64,000 nucleotides of DNA, taken from IMG/VR virus record IMGVR_UViG_3300040770_000293, positions 1-64,000 of that record; one strand, given 5' to 3'. The DNA comes from a virus. Positions 46,939-55,067 of this stretch are shown in pieces. Position 1 is the first letter of the stretch. Every line of letters starts with the position of its first letter. Both the position numbers and the translations under genes were made by a program. The notes under the pieces are model-generated. The model had not been told where the DNA came from. It searched no databases and worked only from the letters and a program-made list of their open reading frames with translations.

Positions 46939-47687
46939 AAAATCTAGAAAGAATAGGTGAAGAATATCTAACTCTTGAAGGAGATAAAGTTAAGGTTGTA
47001 GACTATAAAGGTATTCATGGTACAGATGTAAAACTTGATAGTGGTCATATTTTTACTGTTCAATATGGTCATTTAGTAAGAGGGAAAGTTAAAAACCCTT
47101 ACCACCCCTTAATTTTTAGTGTGGGATTTATAGGTGTTGGTAAATATAAAACAAAAGACGGTGGTAAACATTTTAAATCTTATACAACTTGGAGAAATAT
47201 GTTAGAAAGAGGTTGTAGTGAAATATATAAAAAAGAATTTACCTCTTATAAGGAAGCAAGTGTTTGTGAAGAATGGTATAATTTTCAGAACTTTGCTAAA
47301 TGGTTTGAAGAAAACTACAACCCTGAAACAATGCAAGGTTGGCACCTTGATAAAGACATTCTAGTTAAAGGAAATAAAATTTACAGTCCTGAAACTTGTT
47401 GTTTTGTACCAAGAGAAGTTAATTCCTTTTTTGTAAAAGGTAAGAGCAGAAGAGGAAATTACCTAATAGGTGTATATTTACATAAGGATGGTAAATTTAT
47501 GGTAAGTTGTAATGTAAATAAAAAAATTAAAAATTTAGGCTATTTTACATTAGAATTAAAGGCTTTTCAAGTTTACAAAACTTTTAAAGAAAATTTAGCA
47601 AAAGAATTAGCTAACAAATGGAATGGGCAAATAACTGAGCAAGTTTATCAAGCATTAATAAATTACGAAGTAGAAATAACAGATTAA
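46935..47687 (+). CDS. HNH/AP2-type homing endonuclease
   Basis: A 250-aa protein with the phage HNH layout: TTWRNMLERGC, VCEEWYNFQNFAKWFEEN, then GWHLDKDILVKGNKIYSPETCCFVP with the catalytic His/Asp/Asn set, followed by an AP2-like beta domain (RGNYLIGVYLHKDGKFMVSC). The ATG at 46935 is preferred over an in-frame GTG 6 bp earlier. A relic of a close relative lies before nrdB (23116-23214). Confidence 0.85.
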   Translation: MKNLERIGEEYLTLEGDKVKVVDYKGIHGTDVKLDSGHIFTVQYGHLVRGKVKNPYHPLIFSVGFIGVGKYKTKDGGKHFKSYTTWRNMLERGCSEIYKKEFTSYKEASVCEEWYNFQNFAKWFEENYNPETMQGWHLDKDILVKGNKIYSPETCCFVPREVNSFFVKGKSRRGNYLIGVYLHKDGKFMVSCNVNKKIKNLGYFTLELKAFQVYKTFKENLAKELANKWNGQITEQVYQALINYEVEITD

Positions 47688-47690
47688 ATT

Positions 47691-49277
47691 ATGAGTAAAA
47701 AGAAATATACAGAAGAAGAGATTAATTTTGTAAAGGATTTAGTCGAAAAAGGAAGTGATGTAACCCCTGCGGCTAGGTTAATGTGTGAGTATTTTGGAAA
47801 GTTTTTCACTGATTCTATTGGGCGTAAAATGCGAGATAAGATGCAGAAAATGAAAGTAACTAATAACGTACAAGTTATTGAAGATACCGATGTATTTAAA
47901 GAAGCGCAAAATAAACAACATGATAACACAAAGAAAAGGTTTTTAGTTACTTGGGCACAATCAGATACAGCTGTTCATAAGGGATTTCTTAAAAATATAG
48001 AATCCTATGCTAAATATGTTGATGCTGATATTTTATGTATTGCTGGACGATATTCTAACCCTTCATCTCTATCTGCAAGCAGAGCTATAAAATCAAAAGA
48101 AAAAGCTATTAAAAACACTTGGGATAATTCTATTTTACCTTATCTTGATGCTAACCGTCATAACTTACATCAACATTTAGCTGTTCTTTCAGATGTTAAA
48201 ATTCAGCCTACTGCGTCTACTCCTTTATCAGGCATGAATGGTATAACAGGGGTAGAAAGTTGTATTGTGGGTCATCCTCGCGTACAACTTCAATCTTTAC
48301 CTGTTATGGAAGGTTATCCTAATAAACTGTTAGTGACAACAGGAGCATGTACTTTACCTAATTATACAGATACAAAAGTTGGTAAAAAAAGTGAGTTTCA
48401 TCATCAATTAGGTTTTGTAATTGTAGAGGTAGATGGTAAAGATTTCCATATTAGACAAATCGTTGCAGATAAAAAAGGTAATTTTTATGATTTAATTTTT
48501 TGTGCGAAAAATGGAGAAATTAGTGAATGTGGTGAAGGTGTACCTGCTTTAATATTTGGAGACTTACACTTGCACGAAGAGGATAAAAAAGCTGTAAAAA
48601 CTTCTTTTAAAATGGCAGAATTATTAAAGCCTGAAAATATATTCTTACATGATTTAGGAAATGGGCATTCAGTTTCTCACCACGAACAAAGAGATCCTTT
48701 TATATTATTGGAGAGAGAAGAAGACGGTTCCTGGAGCTTACAAAAAGAATTAGATAATATTGTAGAATGGTTGAACAGCTATCCTCAATATAATTTTGTA
48801 TCCGTGCAATCCAATCATAATGAATTTATTGATAGATGGTTACGAAGTGAAGATTGGCGTAAGACTAAAAATAAAAAATTGTATTTAGAATTTTCAAATG
48901 TAGTGGTTAAAGGATTAGCTCCAAAAGGTATATTAGCTTATTATTTAAATAATCATGTACCTCATTTGTACTCTTTAGGATTAGATGAGTCTTACAATGT
49001 TTTAGGCTTTGAACTGGGAATACACTCTCACGTTGGTGTACATGGGAGCAGGTCTTCTCCTATACAACTAAAAAACTTGCCAATGAAGAGCGTAGTTGGA
49101 CATAGTCATGTCCCTCACCGATATGATGGGTCATTGTCTGTAGGTACTTTAACTAAGTTAAGATTAAATTATAATAAGGGTTGTTCGGCTTGGTTGCACT
49201 CCAATGTTGTTATTTATCCTAATGGTAAAGCTTCTCACATACATATTACTAATGGTAAGTTTACTACCTTAGTTTAA
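47691..49277 (+). CDS. Large metallophosphoesterase with N-terminal helix-turn-helix
   Basis: A 528-aa protein. An N-terminal helical segment (about 8-48) looks like a DNA-binding helix-turn-helix. Near residues 285-290 FGDLHLH starts a calcineurin-like phosphoesterase; HDLGNGHSVSHHEQ, SNHNEF, IHSH and GHSHVPH supply the remaining ligands. It could be a DNA nuclease (SbcD/Mre11 or phage T5 A1-like), which is a guess from layout. It is the last gene before a terminator and directly follows an HNH gene. Confidence 0.75.
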   Translation: MSKKKYTEEEINFVKDLVEKGSDVTPAARLMCEYFGKFFTDSIGRKMRDKMQKMKVTNNVQVIEDTDVFKEAQNKQHDNTKKRFLVTWAQSDTAVHKGFLKNIESYAKYVDADILCIAGRYSNPSSLSASRAIKSKEKAIKNTWDNSILPYLDANRHNLHQHLAVLSDVKIQPTASTPLSGMNGITGVESCIVGHPRVQLQSLPVMEGYPNKLLVTTGACTLPNYTDTKVGKKSEFHHQLGFVIVEVDGKDFHIRQIVADKKGNFYDLIFCAKNGEISECGEGVPALIFGDLHLHEEDKKAVKTSFKMAELLKPENIFLHDLGNGHSVSHHEQRDPFILLEREEDGSWSLQKELDNIVEWLNSYPQYNFVSVQSNHNEFIDRWLRSEDWRKTKNKKLYLEFSNVVVKGLAPKGILAYYLNNHVPHLYSLGLDESYNVLGFELGIHSHVGVHGSRSSPIQLKNLPMKSVVGHSHVPHRYDGSLSVGTLTKLRLNYNKGCSAWLHSNVVIYPNGKASHIHITNGKFTTLV

Positions 49278-49285
49278 ATTATTTT

Positions 49286-49315
49286 AAACCCTTGCAAAAA
49301 TTTGTGAGGGTTTTT
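49286..49315 (+). terminator. Rho-independent terminator
   Basis: AAACCCT (49286-49292) pairs with AGGGTTT (49307-49313), extended by TGC/GTG-type pairs, then a T-run. Confidence 0.8.
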
Positions 49316-49339
49316 GTTGTTTAAACCATTTTTTATGTT

Positions 49340-49347
49340 TATCTTTG
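49340..49347 (+). promoter_or_regulatory. -7 element (TATCTTTG)
   Basis: A perfect -7 box about 60 bp upstream of the ATG at 49409. The untranslated leader that results contains the perfect palindrome at 49381-49396. Confidence 0.65.
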
Positions 49348-49380
49348 CTTTTCAAATAAGTAAAAAGGCTGTTTTTATTC

Positions 49381-49396
49381 TTTTTTGCGCAAAAAA
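49381..49396. repeat. Perfect palindromic copy of the dispersed GC-core motif
   Basis: TTTTTTGCGCAAAAAA, 16 bp perfectly palindromic. This is the most symmetric member of a motif (T-tract, 4-6 bp GC core, A-tract) that recurs throughout the window. It lies between a -7 box and the start of 49409. Confidence 0.6.
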
Positions 49397-49408
49397 TAAA
49401 CATAAAAA

Positions 49409-49567
49409 ATGGAATATTACAAAATGATGATAAATAATGCTAAAGAGTATTTGAAAAATGCAGATACTTTAAGTGAAGATTATGTTAATGCTTTTACTAT
49501 TAGCGAAGCACTAGCTATTTGTACAGGTAGGTTAAAAGAAGAAATAGTATTAGATTTAATAAATTAG
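49409..49567 (+). CDS. Hypothetical small helical protein
   Basis: A 52-aa helical protein (YYKMMINNAKEYLKNADTLSED), first gene behind the promoter at 49340. The pattern is familiar from short phage proteins. Function unknown. Confidence 0.65.
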   Translation: MEYYKMMINNAKEYLKNADTLSEDYVNAFTISEALAICTGRLKEEIVLDLIN

Positions 49568-49572
49568 AAATT

Positions 49573-49764
49573 ATGAAAGTATTAGGAATAGAACTAGGTG
49601 GAGGTGTTGATACATCTGCTTACGATTTTAGAGATGATTTAATAACCGAATTAGAAAAATGTATTGAAATACCTTTTGCTATGAACTCTTTTACAGAGAG
49701 TAGACTATTTGGTCAGCAAGAGTGTTTGAAAGATATTATAGAATATTTAAAACAAATAATATGA
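49573..49764 (+). CDS. Hypothetical small protein
   Basis: A 63-aa protein overlapping the next start by 4 bp. The N-terminus LGIELGGGVDTSAYDFRDD is Gly-rich, the rest helical. Family unknown. Confidence 0.65.
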   Translation: MKVLGIELGGGVDTSAYDFRDDLITELEKCIEIPFAMNSFTESRLFGQQECLKDIIEYLKQII

Positions 49765-50024
49765 AAACAATTTACAAATACGTTATAGAAGTTGAAGATG
49801 AACAAGAATTAAATCTTCCTTTAGGTGCAATGATATTATCAGCTGCTTTTCAAGGAAAAACTCTTTGTATGTGGGTTTTAGTTGATAAAGATGAAGACTA
49901 TAGTAAAAAACAAACTGTTTACATATATGGTACAGGGCATAATATTGTAGAAGAAAATAGTAGATTTATAAATACTGTTTTTATGGACTATTTAGTTTTT
50001 CACGTCTTCGTTAGAAATTATTAA
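49761..50024 (+). CDS. DUF7352-type protein
   Basis: An 87-aa protein. MKTIYKYVIEVEDEQELNLP, then GAMILSAAFQGKTLCMWVLVD and YIYGTGHNI match the DUF7352 layout known from phages and bacterial genomes; function unknown. The ATG at 49761 is the correct start, since the in-frame ATG at 49722 lies in the upstream gene. Confidence 0.85.
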   Translation: MKTIYKYVIEVEDEQELNLPLGAMILSAAFQGKTLCMWVLVDKDEDYSKKQTVYIYGTGHNIVEENSRFINTVFMDYLVFHVFVRNY

Positions 50025-50026
50025 TT

Positions 50027-50353
50027 ATGAAAATATACAAATTTGAACATAATATACCAGGAGGTGAAACTGATTGGGTATGTGCTCCAAACATTAATAA
50101 AGCAATAGATTTTTATTACGACCACACAGGGATAAATTATTTTGAAGATATTATTGTTAAAGCATTAACTAAAAAAGAATTAGAAAGTAGTTATCTTTTA
50201 GATGTGAGTGAATAAGAGCCTGATTTTGATGATGACTATAGTGGAAATTTAACAGAAGAAGATTTTTGTAATGGATATTTAATTATAGAATCTTTTGCCG
50301 AATATTTAAAAACAGCTAAATCTATTGATATAGTAGCTACAACAGCATATTAA
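50027..50353 (+). pseudogene. Phage protein gene split by an in-frame TAA
   Basis: The first 62 codons (MKIYKFEHNIPGGETDWVCAP...) end in TAA at 50213-50215. The same frame then continues for 45 codons (EPDFDDDYSGNLTEEDFC... to SIDIVATTAY). I recall intact phage proteins with both halves in one chain, the second half ending in an FAEYLK...IATT motif. So this is probably one gene of about 108 aa broken by a nonsense codon, or read through. Confidence 0.65.
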
Positions 50354-50365
50354 AAAATAAAAATT

Positions 50366-50638
50366 ATGAAAAAAGTAGATTTAAACATTTGTAAAAAAGG
50401 AGATATTTTAATATCAAAACATGGAGCTATTTTAAAATATTTAGAGCCACTACCTGAAGAACATTATTATGACCATAGAATAGAATATTTGTGTTTAGAT
50501 GGAGTTTTAAATGAAGGTCAACTTGGTAGTGGTACTAGAAATAATGATGGAACTGTATTTAAAAATAAACATTTAGATACTGACCATGATATTGTATCTA
50601 TAATACCTTTGGAAACCTTTAAAAAATTATATTTATGA
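50366..50638 (+). CDS. Hypothetical phage protein
   Basis: A 90-aa protein starting KKVDLNICKKGDILISKHGAILKYLEP, a small SH3-like barrel pattern that I recall from many phage proteins. ATGA overlap with the next gene. Confidence 0.7.
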   Translation: MKKVDLNICKKGDILISKHGAILKYLEPLPEEHYYDHRIEYLCLDGVLNEGQLGSGTRNNDGTVFKNKHLDTDHDIVSIIPLETFKKLYL

Positions 50639-50943
50639 AATTAATAGAAGAATTTGACGAGATTTGTAATAAGATTGGAAAACACGTAGGTTATGATGGA
50701 TACGTAGAGAATCATTCTCTTGACACATCTAATATTAATAATTTTTGGCAATCTTGTTCAAATGATGATAGTATTTATTGGGCAGAAACCAAAGAAGACA
50801 TATTAGAAGATACAGGAGATATTTATCACTCTGATACAAGAGGTATACATAGAGGAGAAGAAATTACATTAGCTTTAGTTACTAGTGATTTTGGAGATGG
50901 AGACTATTGGTTAGTTTTAGATACTAAAAATGAAATAAAATAA
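50635..50943 (+). CDS. Hypothetical acidic phage protein
   Basis: A 102-aa acidic protein. It reads like a short beta-domain (GEEITLALVTSDFGDGDYWLVLD) after a polar first half. No family assigned. Confidence 0.7.
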   Translation: MKLIEEFDEICNKIGKHVGYDGYVENHSLDTSNINNFWQSCSNDDSIYWAETKEDILEDTGDIYHSDTRGIHRGEEITLALVTSDFGDGDYWLVLDTKNEIK

Positions 50944-50945
50944 TA

Positions 50946-51173
50946 ATGGCAAACAGACATTACGCAGTAGACAGGGATTATGATATTACTCTAAATTTTA
51001 AAGTTAAAGTAAATCATATTAGTAATTATTATAATTTATCAGAAGAAGATATTAAAAATGTTCTTGATAATTTAGAGGAGGATTTTAAGTCTTATTTTTT
51101 GTGGAAAATTAGAAATGAACACAGATTAGAAGATGCTGGAGTAGATTTTGTAACTTTTGAAGTGAAAGATTAA
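50946..51173 (+). CDS. Hypothetical phage protein
   Basis: A 75-aa protein: a strand (ITLNFKVKVNHI), then a helix pair. Ends at a TAATTATG junction. Function unknown. Confidence 0.65.
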   Translation: MANRHYAVDRDYDITLNFKVKVNHISNYYNLSEEDIKNVLDNLEEDFKSYFLWKIRNEHRLEDAGVDFVTFEVKD

Positions 51174-51175
51174 TT

Positions 51176-51430
51176 ATGAATTTTACTAAAGATGAATGGA
51201 AAGAACTGGCTAAAAGATTTAACGAGAAAAAGTTCTTAGGTAAATTATTACTTATAAAACAAAATCCTACTTTATTTAAACTTGAAATAGATTCAGGTTG
51301 GATGATGTTAAGGCTTCACAGTGAAGAAGCTATGCAACAGGAATTTGACATGTTATTTGAATTCTCAAATGAATTATCTTCAAGTGATATAAATGATTTA
51401 TTTTGGGCGGCAGACATAAAAACTTATTAA
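51176..51430 (+). CDS. Hypothetical phage protein
   Basis: An 84-aa protein with mixed helix and strand. No motif seen. Ends at a TAATTATG junction. Confidence 0.65.
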   Translation: MNFTKDEWKELAKRFNEKKFLGKLLLIKQNPTLFKLEIDSGWMMLRLHSEEAMQQEFDMLFEFSNELSSSDINDLFWAADIKTY

Positions 51431-51432
51431 TT

Positions 51433-51660
51433 ATGATAAAATGGAAAACAACAAAACCCACTGATAGAAGCGGGTTAACTTACTACGATGAAAGAGAAGT
51501 AATTTGTAGCAAACCTCTTTTAGTTAAATACAGAGTTGGGAATTACACTTTCTTTGCCAAAGCTACGTATATTCCTTGTAAAAAAGAGTGGCAAGATTGG
51601 GAGTCTTTTCAACTAGAAAATGTAATTGGATGGTATGACTTAAAAGATGATTTGAAATGA
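51433..51660 (+). CDS. Hypothetical phage protein
   Basis: A 75-aa beta-rich protein (KWKTTKPTDRSGLTYYDERE). The ATG at 51433 is chosen over an upstream in-frame ATG (51403) in the previous gene. The ending WESFQLENVIGWYDL is common in small phage proteins. Overlaps the next start by 4 bp. Confidence 0.65.
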   Translation: MIKWKTTKPTDRSGLTYYDEREVICSKPLLVKYRVGNYTFFAKATYIPCKKEWQDWESFQLENVIGWYDLKDDLK

Positions 51661-51974
51661 AAAAATTAATTGAAAATATAGGGTCAATATTATTTGAACC
51701 TTACAAAGATTTACCTTGGGAAAAAATAAATAATGTATTATTGTGGAGCTTAAAACTTTATAGTCTTGTATTAGTACCTTATTTAACTGCTGTTTTTATT
51801 GGTACTCTGCTTTCTATTCTTTTTGGTGGATTTACAGATTTTATTTCTAATGTACCTAATTTTACAGTTAATTATTTTTATGATGGTCATCTTTTTAACC
51901 TTATAGCTTGGAGAGTACATTTGTTTTGGTTTGCTTTGTGTCTTTTAATTAATATAAATGAAGAATTAAGGTAA
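51657..51974 (+). CDS. Membrane protein
   Basis: A 105-aa protein with two hydrophobic segments (about 27-52 and 80-100). Inner-membrane protein of unknown role. Confidence 0.7.
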   Translation: MKKLIENIGSILFEPYKDLPWEKINNVLLWSLKLYSLVLVPYLTAVFIGTLLSILFGGFTDFISNVPNFTVNYFYDGHLFNLIAWRVHLFWFALCLLININEELR

Positions 51975-51975
51975 A

Positions 51976-52182
51976 ATGGAGATAGAATATTTACAAATTA
52001 GAGAAAAGGTTTTAGATGAAATATCTTTAGAAAATTTTAAGACTTGGAAGTTTTTAGATGAACATGGTAACTTACAAAATACAATTCAATTTGAAGATGA
52101 CATAGAAAGAGAGCTCTTAAAAAGAGAGAGATATGATTTACTTATTGATTTAAAAAACCCCCTAGAGATTGTTAGTCTTTAG
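51976..52182 (+). CDS. Hypothetical acidic helical protein
   Basis: A 68-aa acidic protein, last gene on the plus strand. Its 3' end lies inside the shared terminator and overlaps the end of the minus-strand gene at 52162. Confidence 0.65.
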   Translation: MEIEYLQIREKVLDEISLENFKTWKFLDEHGNLQNTIQFEDDIERELLKRERYDLLIDLKNPLEIVSL

Positions 52183-52197
52183 AGGGTTTCTTTTTAT
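52152..52197. terminator. Bidirectional terminator between convergent operons
   Basis: An A-run, an imperfect stem (AAACCCCCTAGAG with CTTTAGAGGGTTT) and a T-run, so it can work on both strands. It separates the plus-strand early/replication region from the minus-strand block. Confidence 0.75.
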
Positions 52198-52368
52198 TTC
52201 ATATATTGTGTCCATATTATAACCACTTGTCTCTTTAAATGCAATTCTCTCTTTTGTTTCTGCATCTATATAAAATGTTGCGTGAAACCATACACCTTGC
52301 GCTACCCTGTAATTTTTATCTTTTAAAAAGTTATAAAATTCTTCTTCATTTACTTTTGTCCATCTCAT
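52162..52368 (-). CDS. Hypothetical phage protein
   Basis: A 68-aa protein (KVNEEEFYNFLKDKNYRVAQGVWFHATFYIDAETKERIAF). Last gene of the small minus-strand operon, overlapping its upstream neighbour by 4 bp. Function unknown. Confidence 0.65.
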   Translation of the reverse strand: MRWTKVNEEEFYNFLKDKNYRVAQGVWFHATFYIDAETKERIAFKETSGYNMDTIYEIKRNPLKTNNL

Positions 52369-52631
52369 AACTTATTTAATTTATTTTTTAGTTTTAATAA
52401 TACCTCTATACAAGCTTTGTAATACACTTGTTTTTCAAAGTTATCTGTACGTCCTAGTTTAGGAGTTTGTTCTTGAGAGAGCTCAGATTTGTACTTATTT
52501 AGACTGTCTAGTACTATTCGATTGAATTCTTTTTTGGCGGCTAAAAAACCTGCTTCAAAATCATTAAAGGAAGACTCGTCATCTATACTTCTACTTCTGT
52601 ATTTTGCGTAATGTGTTGCTATTGTTTTCAT
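52365..52631 (-). CDS. Hypothetical helical phage protein
   Basis: An 88-aa helical, charged protein. DFEAGFLAAKKEF contains a copy of the GC-core motif on the opposite strand (52531-52546). Family unknown. Confidence 0.65.
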   Translation of the reverse strand: MKTIATHYAKYRSRSIDDESSFNDFEAGFLAAKKEFNRIVLDSLNKYKSELSQEQTPKLGRTDNFEKQVYYKACIEVLLKLKNKLNKL

Positions 52632-52715
52632 TTTCTATGTATCCGTTATGTATCCATTTTTTGTAGTGATATTTAAAGCACTCTGTTTTAGTTTTTTCTT
52701 GTGGCGGTTTTTCTT

Positions 52716-53003
52716 TCAAAGTTCTGCTTTTATTTTTACTAGTTGTTGTAAAGCTTCCTCAAATACTTCATCAAAATGCTGTTCACTTGTAAGATTACTT
52801 ATTATTTGATACTCTTCGTAAAAAGTATTACTGTTACACTCAATTTTAAAACCAAAAGAGTCGTACTTAACTATCACTTGATATTTAGGATATACTTTTA
52901 CAAGCTCATCTTGACATAACTCATCTTGAAAATATAAGTAATAAGGGTATTCTAAGTCTAATTCTTTTTCTGTTATTTCTCTAACTTTGCATTTTACTTT
53001 CAT
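52716..53003 (-). CDS. Hypothetical phage protein
   Basis: A 95-aa acidic protein with strands then a helix. Its start overlaps the end of the SLOG gene by 4 bp. Function unknown. Confidence 0.65.
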   Translation of the reverse strand: MKVKCKVREITEKELDLEYPYYLYFQDELCQDELVKVYPKYQVIVKYDSFGFKIECNSNTFYEEYQIISNLTSEQHFDEVFEEALQQLVKIKAEL

Positions 53004-53368
53004 ATAGTAATTATTTTAATTGGTAATCCTCTTTTAATTGCTTTGTTTATTGCGTTTTGCGTACCTCTTGAGTTGTACTGTTGCATTGCTATAAAATAGT
53101 CTGAGTTATCTACTATGGTTTGATTTCTTAAGATAGGTGCTACTTTTGGATTATTATTTTTATAATCGGGTAAATATATCTCTGTCTTTATTCCTTTTTC
53201 TTGCGCCCATAGCTCACATAAACTATCAAACCCTTTAGCTCCTCCGTGAACTATTATACATTCGTTATCTTTTAAAAGGCGGCTCAAATAAAAATCAAGT
53301 TGTTGAAAAACAAAATCTTTATCTGTGATTGTACGTGAACCTGAGACTCCTATTCTAACTGTTCTCAT
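53000..53368 (-). CDS. SLOG/DUF2493-type nucleotide-binding protein
   Basis: A 122-aa Rossmann-like protein: RIGVSGSRTITD (strand, SGSR loop), IIVHGGAKGFDSL (GGAxGxD loop) and a C-terminal QQYNSRGTQNAINKAIKRG. These are the hallmarks of the DUF2493 (YspA/cpYpsA-like) SLOG family, which bind nucleotide-derived ligands and often occur in phages and defence islands. Translationally coupled (4-bp overlap) to both neighbours. Confidence 0.85.
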   Translation of the reverse strand: MRTVRIGVSGSRTITDKDFVFQQLDFYLSRLLKDNECIIVHGGAKGFDSLCELWAQEKGIKTEIYLPDYKNNNPKVAPILRNQTIVDNSDYFIAMQQYNSRGTQNAINKAIKRGLPIKIITI

Positions 53369-53784
53369 AAATAGATTTGCCCTTTAATTTCTACTTCTCT
53401 TAAAAAATTGTGTAATTCATCTTTTTTAGTAATTACTTCTTTCTCATCATCACTCCATAAAATACAGTTATTTTTATGTAAATCAGGAAGGTAGATATTT
53501 AAACGGTAAATGATTGGAAAAATATAACCTCCTTTTCCATCATCTCTTTGCTCACCTCTACTTGTAATTTCATCTTCTGAGAGTTTATTAGTATAAGGTA
53601 AAGTAAGAATATTATTTTTAATTCTGTTATACAGTAAAATTAATCTTTCGGGTCTTTTACCACTAATTAAGCACCACCCTAAGACATCATAATTAAAGTG
53701 ATTATAATATCTTTCGTCTTTGGCTCTTAACGATTGCATTACAATCGATTTAGTCACTTTTGTCTTTTTTAACTCTACTGTCAT
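53365..53784 (-). CDS. Hypothetical phage protein
   Basis: A 139-aa protein with a strand-rich second half (GGY..FPIIYRLNIYLPDLHKNNCILW). It overlaps both neighbours by one to four bases. Function unknown. Confidence 0.7.
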   Translation of the reverse strand: MTVELKKTKVTKSIVMQSLRAKDERYYNHFNYDVLGWCLISGKRPERLILLYNRIKNNILTLPYTNKLSEDEITSRGEQRDDGKGGYIFPIIYRLNIYLPDLHKNNCILWSDDEKEVITKKDELHNFLREVEIKGQIYL

Positions 53785-53933
53785 TATAATTCAAATTTAT
53801 CACAGATTTTACTTTTTAAAGTTAAAGGTTCTTCTGTTAAGTTACATTTATGTTGTTTTCTTTTTCCTTTATAATGGTAATCAAACCACTTACAATGTTT
53901 ACACTTCGCTTCATATATTATCTCTACTTTCAT
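53784..53933 (-). CDS. Small zinc-binding phage protein
   Basis: 49 aa with KCKHCKWF, then QHKCN and ICDKFEL. Four to five Cys plus His match a zinc-ribbon layout common in short phage proteins. Its stop is shared with the next start and its own start lies inside the upstream gene. Confidence 0.65.
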   Translation of the reverse strand: MKVEIIYEAKCKHCKWFDYHYKGKRKQHKCNLTEEPLTLKSKICDKFEL

Positions 53934-54258
53934 CTCTTAAAATATAATCTGTTGGTTTTAAATTTAATTTGCGTGCCAAAGTTTGAAAACTGTCACTAGC
54001 TGAATCATAGTGATGTTCCCCTAGCTCATAATCCATGTATAGTCTATTTTTACCTTCACTTACAATATCCTTAGAAAATGCTTCAGCATAAGGTGCGTTT
54101 ATACATTCATCTGCTATTCCTAGTAGAGTATAATTTTTATGTGGTAGTTTTACTCTTTCACCACTTGTGGAAGTTAAATATCCATCTGAAGTATCCGCAT
54201 TAACTCCTTCTTGACTGTTTGGTAATTCTACAAAGATGTAGTTTTTATATTTTTTCAT
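53911..54258 (-). CDS. Hypothetical phage protein
   Basis: A 115-aa protein with a strand-rich, Ser/Asp-rich N-terminal half (VELPNSQEGVNADTSDGYLTSTSG) and a helical end. Overlaps the zinc-binding gene by 23 bp. Family unknown. Confidence 0.7.
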   Translation of the reverse strand: MKKYKNYIFVELPNSQEGVNADTSDGYLTSTSGERVKLPHKNYTLLGIADECINAPYAEAFSKDIVSEGKNRLYMDYELGEHHYDSASDSFQTLARKLNLKPTDYILRDESRDNI

Positions 54259-54435
54259 TTAATTAGTTGGTTTTTTGTGTCTAAACAACTCAATCTTAAA
54301 TCTTTCTTTCTCTCTTACTTCTAGTTCATCAAATAAATGACTAGCTACGTTGATTAAGTCTTGAAATATTTCTATGGTAGTTTTATCAGTATTTATACCA
54401 AGTCTTTTTAGTTTTTGTATCTGTTGTTTATCCAT
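54259..54435 (-). CDS. Hypothetical small helical protein
   Basis: A 58-aa charged helical protein filling the gap between two genes, overlapping the one upstream by 8 bp. Supported by tight spacing on both sides. Confidence 0.55.
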   Translation of the reverse strand: MDKQQIQKLKRLGINTDKTTIEIFQDLINVASHLFDELEVREKERFKIELFRHKKPTN

Positions 54436-55018
54436 TGAGTCTATAAGTTTTTAATCTTTCTATTTCTGTTTCTTTTGCGGAAATTTTTAAATCTATTTCT
54501 GAATTAAATTGTTTTATATCTAAAAGTCTGACTGCCTCTTGTCTATCATAGCTACTTCCTCTCACAATTTTGTAAGCTTCTTCTGTGGTATACTTTCCTG
54601 CAAATGATATGTTTGAAGAATAGCCACTATGATTTGCACCCCAATATTGTCCGTAACAACCTGCGTAAACTACAGCTAAATCTTGAGGATTAGAAATAGT
54701 TAATAATCTTGCACTTTCATCTCTTTCTTTACACCATAAATAGCTTTTTAAATCTCTACGTCTGAGTTCTTTACCTTCATATAGTATTACATCAGAATAT
54801 TTATCTCGAGTTGCTATTACATCTATATATTTAATTTCGTTATCTTGATACTTATGAATTGCATCTATAGTTGCCCCTTGATATATTAATTCGGATAATC
54901 CTTTACTTCTGGCTTCTCCTCTTGTTTCTGCCAAAACTATAATTTCGTCATAATACCAAGGTTCAAACAAGTCTTTTGCAGTTATTTTCCAAGCTTTCTT
55001 TAATATTGTCTCTTTCAT
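54428..55018 (-). CDS. Conserved phage protein
   Basis: A 196-aa protein. An N-terminal KETILKKAWKITAKDLFEPWYYDEIIVLAETRGEARSKG-type start and YRDRD...VLYEGKELRRRDL recall uncharacterised phage proteins. First gene of the small minus-strand operon behind the promoter at 55068-55098. Confidence 0.7.
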   Translation of the reverse strand: MKETILKKAWKITAKDLFEPWYYDEIIVLAETRGEARSKGLSELIYQGATIDAIHKYQDNEIKYIDVIATRDKYSDVILYEGKELRRRDLKSYLWCKERDESARLLTISNPQDLAVVYAGCYGQYWGANHSGYSSNISFAGKYTTEEAYKIVRGSSYDRQEAVRLLDIKQFNSEIDLKISAKETEIERLKTYRLNG

Positions 55019-55067
55019 ATTTTTAGTTTTTTTGGCGGGAATAAAATTAAAACAGCCTTTTCAAACA

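Noticed and set aside
41058-50353. Genome-wide stop-codon recoding to explain the two in-frame TAA codons
   Set aside because: TAA ends most genes correctly, and TAG and TGA are also used as stops, so a changed genetic code is not supported.
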